In this document: positions 19,357 to 27,699 of the stretch, piece by piece
Layout: each line of letters begins with the position of its first letter
Numbering within the stretch: position 1 is the stretch's first letter
Assembly (NCBI GenBank): GCA_963835375.1
Contig: CAWIGB010000016.1
Span: forward strand, 84,254-148,253
DNA length: 64,000 nucleotides
Direction: 5' to 3'
Origin: Salinisphaera sp963835375
Lineage (GTDB): Bacteria > Pseudomonadota > Gammaproteobacteria > Nevskiales > Salinisphaeraceae
The notes under the pieces: generated by a model
Told to the model about the DNA's origin: nothing
Databases searched by the model: none
Seen by the model: only the letters and a program-made list of their open reading frames with translations
Program-made: the position numbers and the translations under genes

Positions 19357-20431
19357 GCGGCAACTTGACCTGCATATCCGCGGGCCATGGCGTCGCGGCA
19401 TTCAGGCGCACGTAAACCATGCCGGGCAAGCCGGTCTTGACCTGTTTGAGATGTTGGCGCAGCAACGCTGGGGCGATCCGGGCCTTGAGCCGGAACGTAA
19501 GCTTCTGGCGTTCCTCCGCGGTTTCCACCGTCTTCGGTGTGAACTGGGCCACATCGGCAACATACGAAATCGTGGCCGGAATCACGTAGCCCGGCGCCGC
19601 ATCGAGCACGATGCGGGCCTCAGCCCCGAGCGCCACGCGCCCGGCCTTTGCCGTCGGCAGGAAGAAGGTCATGTAGACATCGCTCAGATCGACCATGCTG
19701 AGCACGCTGGCGCCCGCCGCCAGCACTTCCCCGGGCTGTGCCACGCGATACTGGATACGCCCCGCGCGCGGCGCGCGTAACACGCTGTCTGCGAGCTCGG
19801 CCTCAAGTTCCTGTGTGGCCGCAATGGCGGCCTGAATCGAAGCCTTGGCCTGCCCGACCGATGCCTGGGCCGCCTGAATCGCGGCGCCGCTGGCTTCGAC
19901 CTGAGCACGCGCGGCGGCGAGCGTGGCACGTGCCTGCTGGTAGGCCGATTCGTTGTCATCGAGTTCTTGCTGAGATCCGGCCCGCTCCGCGAGCAGGGCC
20001 CGCGCGCGACGAAAGCGCTTGCCGGCCACATCAGCTTCGGCTTTTCGCTGCGCTACCACCGCCTGTGCGTTGGCGTATTCGGCCCGCCGCAACGCCACGG
20101 TGGACACCGCCGAGGTCTGCACGCTGCGCGCCTCCATCACCCGGGCCTTCGCCTGGGCCAACCGGGCATTCAGCGTCGCAGTGTCCATATGCGCCACAAC
20201 CTGGCCGGCTGCCACGAAATCGCCCTCGTGCACCGCGATATCATGAATGCGGCCCGCGTACTTCGTGGCGATCTCGATATCCACCGCTTCGATACGGCCG
20301 TTGCTGGCAGCGAAACCCGGCCCCGGCCCGTCGGGCTGCCAGCGCAGCCAAGCCCATATACCGATCGCGACGATCAGCAACGCCGCCCCGCCCCAGAACA
20401 GCGCCGTCTTCATCTTCGGGCTCACGGTCAT
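19349..20431 (-). CDS. HlyD-family periplasmic adaptor (membrane fusion protein)
   Basis: 360-residue adaptor: one N-terminal membrane anchor (LFWGGAALLIVAIGIWAW), lipoyl half-motif KYAGRIHDIAVHEGDFV, a long Ala/Gln-rich coiled-coil hairpin (about residues 90-210), second lipoyl half LRAPRAGRIQYRVAQPGEV and beta-barrel domain. It links the ABC exporter to the outer-membrane factor. Start ATG 20431 (MTVSPKMK); ATGA overlap with the upstream outer-membrane gene. Similar to E. coli YhiI. Confidence 0.9.
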   Translation of the reverse strand: MTVSPKMKTALFWGGAALLIVAIGIWAWLRWQPDGPGPGFAASNGRIEAVDIEIATKYAGRIHDIAVHEGDFVAAGQVVAHMDTATLNARLAQAKARVMEARSVQTSAVSTVALRRAEYANAQAVVAQRKAEADVAGKRFRRARALLAERAGSQQELDDNESAYQQARATLAAARAQVEASGAAIQAAQASVGQAKASIQAAIAATQELEAELADSVLRAPRAGRIQYRVAQPGEVLAAGASVLSMVDLSDVYMTFFLPTAKAGRVALGAEARIVLDAAPGYVIPATISYVADVAQFTPKTVETAEERQKLTFRLKARIAPALLRQHLKQVKTGLPGMVYVRLNAATPWPADMQVKLPHD

Positions 20432-21861
20432 GTACTCGCTCCCGTTGGCATGAGATTGTCGACCCGGCCGCCACCGAGTGCGCGATATAGATCGACCGCG
20501 TTGGTGAGCTCGGCTCGACGCATCTGCACCAGCCGCTGCTGCTCGGTGAACAGTGCGCGTTGGGCATCGAGTACTTCGATGAAGGCCACCGAGCCGTTGT
20601 CGTATTGATGGCGGGCAAGCTGTACCCGGGCGTGCTCGGCCGCCACGGTGTATTTCAGGGCCTCGACCTGGAGCCGTAGCCACTTGCGCGCCGTGAGCCC
20701 GTCGCGAACTTCACGAAATGCCTGTTGCACATCCGACTCGTACTGCGAGACCGCCGTATGACGCCGAGCCCAGGCCAGATCGAGATTGGCCCGGCGCTCG
20801 CCGTAGTCGAACAGCGGCAGAGTCAGGCGCGGCACGAACAACCAGCTGGCGGTTCCGGCCGCAAACAGATCGCTGAGCTGACTACTCGCCGTGCCGTAGC
20901 TGCCGGTGAGCGTTATCTGCGGCAGAAAAGCGGCCCGCGCGGCGCCGATATTGGCGTTGGCGCCGCGCAATCGCGCCTCGTCGGCCCGTAGATCAGGGCG
21001 ATTGAGTAGCAGATCGGACGGCAGCCCGGGCGCAATCGCGGTGACGATGCCCTGATCGCCCAGCTGCCGCGGGGCCGGCAATCCGCTCGGCCACTGGCCG
21101 ACGAGTTGCTGCATGAGATTCTGATTCCGGTCGCTCTGCTGGTGCAGTGCCGCGAGATCCACACGCGTACTGCCGGTCAGCGTCTGAACCTGGCGCAGCG
21201 CCAGTTCGGACGTTGCCCCCAATTCGTAACGACGCCGCGCGATGCGCAACGATTCCTTGCGATTGCCGAGCGTCTGCGTTGCCAGCGCGATCCGCTCGTC
21301 GAACTCACGCTGCAACAGGTAAGTATCGGCCACCTGGGTGATCAGGCTGATCTCGAACGAGCGGCGGGCTTCATCGGTCGCCAGATACTCGGCCAGCGCC
21401 GCCTGCCGGAGATTCGCCACCCGCCCCCAGAAATCGAGTTCGTAGGCTGGCACGAGAATCGCCAGCTGATGCTGCTTGAGATCATTGCCGCCGATGAACG
21501 GTGTATTGCCGGGCACATTGCCTCGGATCACGGTGCCGCTGGCATCGACGCGGGGTAGCCCGGACGCACGCTGGATTCGATACTGCGCCCGCACTTCCTC
21601 GACCCGACTCACGGCGACTTCAAATCGCTGTTGTGCGTCAGCGCGGCTTCGATCAGCCGCTGCAGGCGCGGATCGCGGAAGAAGGCCCGCCAGTGCACCC
21701 GCGACGGCATCGAGCGCGGGCCGGAGACCGGCATCACCATAGCTCGCCGGAATCGGCGGGGCCGGCGTTCTATCGTGGGGCGCCAGCGAACAGCCGGACA
21801 CCGCCATGACAGCAACCGTCAGCGCCACACGACACGAATAGAGAAACCACAAGTTGTACAC
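20428..21861 (-). CDS. outer-membrane efflux lipoprotein (TolC/NodT family)
   Basis: Intact 477-residue outer-membrane factor with a lipoprotein signal peptide (lipobox VSGC near residue 24) and two repeated helical-barrel halves rich in Ala, Leu, Gln and Arg, including the typical LLLNRPDLRADEARLRGANA. It forms the outer-membrane channel of the exporter encoded by the next three genes, all coupled by short overlaps. Start GTG 21861. An FNR-type box is centred 60 bp upstream, which makes the predicted leader only about 19 nt. Confidence 0.9.
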   Translation of the reverse strand: MYNLWFLYSCRVALTVAVMAVSGCSLAPHDRTPAPPIPASYGDAGLRPALDAVAGALAGLLPRSAPAAADRSRADAQQRFEVAVSRVEEVRAQYRIQRASGLPRVDASGTVIRGNVPGNTPFIGGNDLKQHQLAILVPAYELDFWGRVANLRQAALAEYLATDEARRSFEISLITQVADTYLLQREFDERIALATQTLGNRKESLRIARRRYELGATSELALRQVQTLTGSTRVDLAALHQQSDRNQNLMQQLVGQWPSGLPAPRQLGDQGIVTAIAPGLPSDLLLNRPDLRADEARLRGANANIGAARAAFLPQITLTGSYGTASSQLSDLFAAGTASWLFVPRLTLPLFDYGERRANLDLAWARRHTAVSQYESDVQQAFREVRDGLTARKWLRLQVEALKYTVAAEHARVQLARHQYDNGSVAFIEVLDAQRALFTEQQRLVQMRRAELTNAVDLYRALGGGRVDNLMPTGAST

Positions 21862-21914
21862 CGGCCCGTTCGGACTTCGATGCGTTATGATCGCGAATCG
21901 GTGCCAGGAACGAC

Positions 21915-21928
21915 TTGATCCGGGTCAA
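21915..21928 (-). promoter_or_regulatory. FNR/Anr box of the exporter operon
   Basis: TTGACccggATCAA on the minus strand, nine of ten consensus positions. GATCAT (21887-21892) is centred 32 bp downstream, placing the start near 21880. It is the only visible promoter candidate in the 139-bp gap between ftsH and the exporter operon. Confidence 0.65.
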
Positions 21929-22000
21929 GCCGATTCGGCGGGTGCCCCTGCGCAACCCCCAGTTCACGCCGCGCGCGGCGCCCTCCTGCGCGACGCCGCT

Positions 22001-23857
22001 TTATTTCGACGCGCCGAGACGCAGCGGCATCACCAATTCCCCGTCGCCACCCAGATCCGCCGCCAGTCGATCCAGATCCACCGCATCCAGCGTTTCGTGC
22101 TCCAGCAACTCCTTCGCGCCGGCCACCAGCACTTTGCGATTGTGCTCCAGCGCGGCGTAAACACGCTCGAATACGTCATGGATGATGGCGCGCACGGCAC
22201 TGTCGATGGCATCGGCGGTTTGTTCGCTGAACGGGCGCTCGCTTGATCCACCGTAACCACCTGGCCCGAGCAGGCTGGCCGGCTCGTGGTCGTAGGTGAC
22301 ATAGCCAAGCTGCTCGTCCATGCCATAGCGCGTGACCATGCTGCGTGCCAGATCGGTCGCCTTGGACAGATCGTCGGCGGCACCGGTCGACAGATGGCCG
22401 TAAACCAGTTTCTCCGCCGCGCGGCCGCCCAGCAGCACGGCGATCTTGTTCTCGAGTTCCTCGCGCGTCATGAGAAAGCGATCCTCGGTCGGTCGCTGCA
22501 GCGTATAGCCGAGCGCCCCGATGCCGCGCGGAATGATCGAGACCTTGTGCACCGGGTCCACGCCGGGGAGCAGTCGTGTCATCAACGCATGCCCCATTTC
22601 GTGATGGGCCACGATCTCGCGCTCGCGCGGATTCAGGATGCGGTTCTTCTTCTCCAGCCCGGCCACAATGCGTTCGATCGCATTGTTGAAATCGAGCATC
22701 GTAACGGCCTCGGCACGACGCCGTGTGGCAAGCAGCGCCGCCTCGTTGACCAGATTGGCGAGATCAGCACCGGTAAAGCCGGTCGTGAGCGCCGCGATTT
22801 GCTCCAGCGCCACGTCATCCGCCAAACGGATCTTCTTCACATGTACACGAAGAATCTGGATGCGGCCGGCCTTGTCCGGCCGATCGACCAGCACCTGACG
22901 ATCGAAGCGCCCCGCGCGTAGCAGCGCGGGATCGAGAATCTCGGGTCGGTTGGTGGCTGCCAGGAGTACGAGACCGCCGCTCGGGTCGAAACCATCGAGC
23001 TCGACCAGGAGCTGGTTGAGCGTCTGTTCGCGCTCGTCGTTGCCGCCCTGATGGAACACACCGCGGGCACGCCCGAGCGCGTCCAGCTCATCGATGAAGA
23101 TGATCGCCGGCGCCTTGGCGCGTGCCTGCTGGAACAGGTCGCGTACGCGGGCGGCGCCCACGCCGACGAACATCTCGACGAACTCGGAGCCGCTGATCGA
23201 GAAGAACGGCACCTCCGCCTCGCCGGCCACCGCCCGGGCGAGCAGGGTCTTGCCGGTGCCCGGCGGGCCGACCAGCAGCACGCCCTTGGGGATATGGGCG
23301 CCCAGCGTGCTGTAGCGCTTGGGATCCTTGAGGAACTCGATCAGTTCGACCAACTCCTCCTTGGCCTCGTCCACACCGGCGACGTCATCGAAACCGACCT
23401 TGGTATCGGTTTCGACATAGACCTTGGCGCGGCTCTTGCCGACCTGCATGAATCCGCCGGCGCCGGCACCACCACCGCTCATCCGCCGCATGAGAAAGAC
23501 CCATACGCCAAGAAACAAACCCATCGGCAGGATCCACGACAACAGCGTGCCGATCCAGCTCGTATCGGGCGCCCCGCGATAGGTCACCCCGGCCTTGTCG
23601 AGTTCGGCCCGGATATCCGGCGGAACTCGTAATGTCGTGAAACGACTCTTGCCATTCTGCGGCTGCTTGAATTCGCCGCTGATCGATTGCTGCCCGACCA
23701 CCACGTCCTTGATGTGGCCTTGCGCCAGTTCATGCTGAAAGGCGCTGTACGGCAGGCTGACGGGGGAAGATCGGTCATTAGACAGCTGCATCATGGTGAT
23801 CAGTACGAGCACGGGGATGAGCACCGACCAGATATAGGGATAGAGTTTCTTGTTCAT
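22001..23857 (-). CDS. ftsH: ATP-dependent membrane zinc protease FtsH (probably a second, stress-linked copy)
   Basis: Intact 618-residue FtsH: N-terminal membrane segment, periplasmic domain, second membrane segment, AAA domain (Walker A GPPGTGKT, Walker B IIFIDELDALG, second region of homology ATNRPEILDPALLRAGRFD) and M41 peptidase with the zinc site HHEMGHAL (HEXXH). The HEMGH form, where housekeeping FtsH usually has HEAGH, together with the hsp20 neighbour, suggests a secondary FtsH like those in protein-quality-control islands. Lies 103 bp after hsp20 on the same strand and is likely cotranscribed from the FNR-type promoter at 24.4 kb. A nine-codon ORF precedes it. Confidence 0.93.
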   Translation of the reverse strand: MNKKLYPYIWSVLIPVLVLITMMQLSNDRSSPVSLPYSAFQHELAQGHIKDVVVGQQSISGEFKQPQNGKSRFTTLRVPPDIRAELDKAGVTYRGAPDTSWIGTLLSWILPMGLFLGVWVFLMRRMSGGGAGAGGFMQVGKSRAKVYVETDTKVGFDDVAGVDEAKEELVELIEFLKDPKRYSTLGAHIPKGVLLVGPPGTGKTLLARAVAGEAEVPFFSISGSEFVEMFVGVGAARVRDLFQQARAKAPAIIFIDELDALGRARGVFHQGGNDEREQTLNQLLVELDGFDPSGGLVLLAATNRPEILDPALLRAGRFDRQVLVDRPDKAGRIQILRVHVKKIRLADDVALEQIAALTTGFTGADLANLVNEAALLATRRRAEAVTMLDFNNAIERIVAGLEKKNRILNPREREIVAHHEMGHALMTRLLPGVDPVHKVSIIPRGIGALGYTLQRPTEDRFLMTREELENKIAVLLGGRAAEKLVYGHLSTGAADDLSKATDLARSMVTRYGMDEQLGYVTYDHEPASLLGPGGYGGSSERPFSEQTADAIDSAVRAIIHDVFERVYAALEHNRKVLVAGAKELLEHETLDAVDLDRLAADLGGDGELVMPLRLGASK

Positions 23858-23886
23858 TAACCTACTGCTTCATTAACCTGCTTCAT
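23857..23886 (-). CDS. possible nine-residue leader peptide of ftsH
   Basis: ATG at 23886, preceded by GGAG, encodes MKQVNEAVG and stops with a TAA that shares one base with the ftsH ATG (TAATG). The sequence includes an imperfect tandem duplication of about 16 bp containing the ftsH start, so the ORF may be a by-product of the duplication. Confidence 0.25.
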   Translation of the reverse strand: MKQVNEAVG

Positions 23887-23960
23887 GCTCCATCCAGGCG
23901 ATCGGCGCTGTGCACTGCGTGCAGCGCTTGATCTGCGATCTCGACGGCCGTCCTATGCCA

Positions 23961-24374
23961 TTACAGCGTTGTGATCGGGGTCTGCTTTGCTTCGACCGCG
24001 GCCGCAGCATTCCTGAGAAAGCGGATCTCGACCGCGCCATCCTGTCGTGTCACATCGAATCGTTCGCACAATGCGTCGGACGGCAGGCTCACGCTGCGTG
24101 CGAAATGGCGGTGGCAGTACGGGCATCGATGCCGCCTTCGATTTCCGCCGTGCCAGAGCCGCGGGCGCTCACCAGTGAGCAGCAGCACACCATCCTCCAC
24201 GGCCAGCGCTATATCTTCGGCCATGACACCGGGCAGCTCGATGCGAATCAGGTAATACTCGTCGAACTCCCGAATATCCACCGCCAGCATCCAGTCATCA
24301 CGATCATCCGAGACGAACTCGCGTTCCGATCCCGCTTCGAGTCCGTGTTCGAGATCACGAGTCGTTCGATCCAT
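23961..24374 (-). CDS. small heat-shock protein (Hsp20/alpha-crystallin) with CPYC insert
   Basis: 137-residue Hsp20-family chaperone that should hold unfolding proteins. The alpha-crystallin domain starts at about residue 28 (YYLIRIELPGV, then LLLTGERP). Unusually, the loop before the ARSVSLP strand contains HRCPYCHRHF, giving C84 and C87 as a CPYC motif flanked by three histidines, plus C103. This could bind metal or form a disulfide; standard Hsp20s have no cysteines there. Start at ATG 24374 is favoured over 24404 by the AGGAGG ribosome site. First gene of a likely hsp20-ftsH unit behind an FNR-type promoter. Confidence 0.82.
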   Translation of the reverse strand: MDRTTRDLEHGLEAGSEREFVSDDRDDWMLAVDIREFDEYYLIRIELPGVMAEDIALAVEDGVLLLTGERPRLWHGGNRRRHRCPYCHRHFARSVSLPSDALCERFDVTRQDGAVEIRFLRNAAAAVEAKQTPITTL

Positions 24375-24424
24375 GCTCGCCTCCTGGAGTATCCGCTCCG
24401 GCATGGCGTGTCCGTGCCATGTAT

Positions 24425-24469
24425 CAAATTATGAGTCGTGCGCTACAGGCGCGCGTTGACCCGGGTCAA
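24425..24469 (-). promoter_or_regulatory. FNR-dependent promoter of hsp20-ftsH
   Basis: Perfectly symmetrical box TTGACccggGTCAA at 24456-24469 and a good -10, CATAAT, at 24428-24433, centred 32 bp away. No -35 hexamer is visible, as expected for a class II activated promoter. Predicted start near 24421 and a leader of about 47 nt. Confidence 0.7.
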
Positions 24470-24536
24470 TTGCACGCGAGAATCCGAACGCGCCGGCATG
24501 CACACGCTGAGCAGGCGCCGTGCCATGCGCTCTCGA

Positions 24537-26907
24537 CTACGCGGCCGGCCACTGCCAGTCGTGGACTTCCGGCATGTCCTCACCGTAGCGGTCAATGTAC
24601 TGGCGGTGCTCGATGAGTTTGTCGCCCAGCAACCGTTTGAGACGCGCCGCGCGGGCATGCGGGCGCGGGAGCTGATCGATGGCATCGATCGCCAGATGGA
24701 AACGATCAAGCTCGTTGAGCACGGTCATGTCGAAAGGCGTCGTGATGGTGCCCTCTTCCTGATAGCCGTGCACGTGCACGCCACGGTTGCGACGGCAGTA
24801 GGTCAGCCGATGCACCAGCCACGGATAGCCGTGGAAGGCGAACACCACCGGCCGGTCCGCGGTGAACAGGTCGTCGAAATCGGCGTCGCTCAGGCCGTGC
24901 GGATGTTCGCGCTCGGACTGCAGCTTCATCAGGTCGACGACGTTGACCACGCGCACCGTAAGCTCCGGCAGGTGCTCGCGCAGGATGGACACTGCGGCCA
25001 GCGTTTCCAGTGTCGGCACGTCGCCGCAGCAGGCCATTACGATGTCCGGTTCGTCATCGGTTTCGTTGCCGGCCCATTCCCATACGCCGATGCCGCGGCT
25101 GCAGTGCACGATCGCCTCGTCCACGGTCAGCCACTGCGGGGCCGGATGCTTGCCCGCAATCACCACGTTCACGTAATGACGACTGCGCAGACAATGATCC
25201 ATGACCGACAGCAGGCAGTTGGCGTCCGGCGGCAGGTACACGCGCACGACCTCCGCCTTCTTGTTGACGACATGATCGATGAAGCCCGGATCCTGATGCG
25301 AGAAACCGTTGTGATCCTGACGCCAAACGTGCGATGCGATCAGATAGTTGAGCGAGGCCAGACGCGGACGCCAACATAGCTGTGCCGTCACCTTCAACCA
25401 TTTGGCGTGCTGGTTGAACATCGAATCGATAATGTGGATGAACGCTTCGTAACAGTTGAAAAGTCCGTGGCGTCCGGTCAGCAGATAGCCTTCCAGCCAG
25501 CCCTGGCATTGATGCTCACTGAGCATCTCCATGACCCGCCCGTCGGTGGCCAGCAGTGCATCGTCGGGACGCATTTCGCCGAGCCACTGCCGACGGGTGG
25601 CTTCGAACACGGCCTCGAGACCGTTGGACAGGGTCTCGTCGGGCCCGAAGATCCGAAAGTTTCGGCGTGGCTCGTTCAAGCGCACGACGTCGCGCAGGAA
25701 CGGACCCAGCGCATGCGTATCGCCGATGCCCATCGTGCCGGGCGCGGGCACGCCGACCGCGTAGTCACGAAAGTCCGGCATCCTCAGATCGCGCAGCAAC
25801 AGCCCGCCGTTGGCGTGCGGATTCGCGCCCATGCGGCGTTCGCCAACCGGCACGAGGTCCGTCAACTCGGAGCGCAGTCGCCCGATGTCGTCGAACAACT
25901 CCTCGGGACGATAGCTTTTCAGCCAAGCCTCGAGCTGGGCGAGATGAGCCGGGTTGGATCGCGGGTCGGAAATCGGAACCTGGTGCGCCCGGAACGTGCC
26001 TTCGACCGGTTTGTCGTCAACCCGGGCCGGGCCGGTCCAGCCCTTGGGCGAGCGCAGCACGATCATCGGCCAGCGCGGACGTTCGCACGTCTCCCCCGCG
26101 GCGACCTGGTCTCGTGCCTCTCGTTGGGCATGCCGGATCTGCTCGACGGCGACATCCAGCGCCGTTGCCATGGCTTCGTGCATCAAAGCCGGCTCGTGGC
26201 CCTCGACCCGGATCGGCGTCCAGCCGTAGCCACGTAGCAACTGATCCAGCTCCTCGTCGCTGATCCGCGCCAGAATCGTGGGGTTCGCGATCTTGTAACC
26301 ATTGAGATGCAGAATCGGCAGTACCGCGCCGTCGGTCGCCGGATTCAGGAACTTGTTGGAATGCCAGGCGGTTGCCAGCGGGCCCGTCTCGGCCTCACCG
26401 TCGCCGATCACGCAGGCCGCGATGAGTTCCGGGTTGTCGTACACCGCGCCGAAGGCATGGCTGAGCGAATAACCCAGCTCGCCGCCCTCGTGTATCGAGC
26501 CGGGGCACTCCGGCGAGGCGTGACTAGGCACGCCACCGGGGAAGGAGAACTGTACGAACAGTTGCCGCAGGCCAGCTTCGTCGCGCCCGACGTTCGGGTA
26601 GATCTCGCTGTAGGTGCCTTCGAGATAGGTATTTGCGAACACGGCCGGGCCGCCGTGGCCCGGGGCCCGACAGGTAGATCATGTCGAGATCGTGTGCCTT
26701 GATCGCCCGGTTCAGATGGGCATAGATGAAGTTCTGGCCCGGCGTCGTGCCCCAGTGACCCAGCAGCATGCGCTTGATGTGACCCGGTTCGAGCGGGCGG
26801 CGCAGCAGCGGGTTGTCGAACAGATACATCTGTCCGACCGAGAGATAGTTCGCTGCTCGCCAGTACGCATCGAGCCGCCGCAACAGATCCGGGTCAAGAG
26901 TGCTCAT
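24537..26907 (-). CDS. xfp: xylulose-5-phosphate/fructose-6-phosphate phosphoketolase
   Basis: Thiamine-diphosphate enzyme of about 790 residues, splitting xylulose 5-phosphate or fructose 6-phosphate with phosphate to acetyl phosphate plus glyceraldehyde 3-phosphate or erythrose 4-phosphate. Visible blocks are LLGHWGTTPGQNFIYAHLNR, ECPGSIHEGGELGYSL, the ThDP site GDGEAETGPLATAWHSNKFL with LHLNGYKIANPT, FGPDETLSNGL and FNCYEAFIHI. Frame breaks once near 26640. Start ATG 26907 with AGGAA. Behind the small four-cysteine gene and its FNR box. Together with the phosphotransacylase gene it gives an acetyl-phosphate route; a kinase to harvest ATP from it is not in the window. Confidence 0.95.
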
Positions 26908-27066
26908 CGAGTATTCCTATGAGATCTGTCACGGCGCTGTCCGTGGACGGCGCGGGTCCGCGGCCTTCTGTCTCTTACGATCACGTGCCAGTGACCATCG
27001 GGCTGCAACAAGAGACAGCGCGCGGGCGGCGTCGCTGGTGTGCGCTCATGCGACACTGGCCACGTC

Positions 27067-27291
27067 CTAGCGCTTCCATGCCGCCCGGCGCGCGCGACAC
27101 TGGGGTCGCCACGGGCAATCGGATTCTTCGCACATATTGCGTTCGTCGGTGCCGAAACACGGGGTTTCGCCACGGCGTACCTGTTCGGCCCATATCTGCC
27201 AACGAAGGTGAGCCGCATGCGGTTCACCGTGCAATACCGCAATGCGATCGTTGTAGACCTTCTCGAACTGCGTCGTTTGATTCATGCCCAT
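27067..27291 (-). CDS. small four-cysteine protein of unknown function
   Basis: Not recognised. 74 residues, possibly 72 from the second ATG at 27285. The N-terminal part is charged, ending in HLRWQIWAEQVRRGET; the C-terminal part carries C45, C54, C59 and C65 (CFGTDERNMC, then ESDCPWRPQC), a C-x8-C-x4-C-x5-C set suited to zinc or an iron-sulfur cluster. It is the first gene behind the FNR box at 27376 and precedes the phosphoketolase gene by 159 bp. A GCGAGGACC ribosome site precedes ATG 27291. Coding nature is supported by the position and cysteine pattern, not by a known homologue. Confidence 0.65.
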   Translation of the reverse strand: MGMNQTTQFEKVYNDRIAVLHGEPHAAHLRWQIWAEQVRRGETPCFGTDERNMCEESDCPWRPQCRARRAAWKR

Positions 27292-27375
27292 GGTCCTCGC
27301 AGTCGGCGGACACAGGCTGCGCCCACTAAAACCGAAGCTTCACGTCAAACTTACGCTGAGCGCGACGCCTCCGTT

Positions 27376-27389
27376 TTGAGCCAGATCAA
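27376..27389 (-). promoter_or_regulatory. FNR/Anr box upstream of the four-cysteine gene and xfp
   Basis: TTGATctggCTCAA on the minus strand, nine of ten consensus positions. TAAGTT (27348-27353) is centred 32 bp downstream; predicted start near 27341, leader about 50 nt. Confidence 0.65.
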
Positions 27390-27699
27390 AAACGCAGGCA
27401 GCGAAGGCGGCCCGGCGGGCGCGCGGCCAGAGCGTGTCGAGATTTTCAACGTGGCTGCGCCGGACGCGGCTCTGCTGCAAACCGAGGCGCAGCGCGAGGC
27501 CGTCGCGCTATGGGAGACCCGCAACGACAGGGATTGCCGCCGATGAGCCAATGGGGCCCTGACCTGCCCCGAATCGCGCCGGCCGGCGTTGCTCATCTTG
27601 ATCGCGGCGGGCCGCCACCGCGATCGGAGCCGGCGCGGCCTCGGCCAATGCGCAAAGCCGGCTTGCCATGGCGCACGCCACGCCACTTCTGGCTAAAGC
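27390..27699. other. intergenic stretch with one inverted repeat
   Basis: No gene is supported here. The only structure seen is an 8-bp inverted repeat, GATCGCGG at 27600-27607 and CCGCGATC at 27618-27625 with a 10-nt loop. It lacks a T-run but could help end the glgB-glgA transcript. Confidence 0.4.

Noticed and set aside
17272..19368. Long plus-strand open frame of about 698 codons opposite the double ATPase-permease gene
   Set aside because: Antisense shadow of a clean, motif-rich ABC protein; its translation is His/Arg/Gln-rich without family resemblance.
26884..26897. FNR-like half-palindrome TTGACccggATCTG inside the start of phosphoketolase
   Set aside because: Within coding sequence, second half-site degenerate, and a better box with correct -10 spacing exists at 27376.
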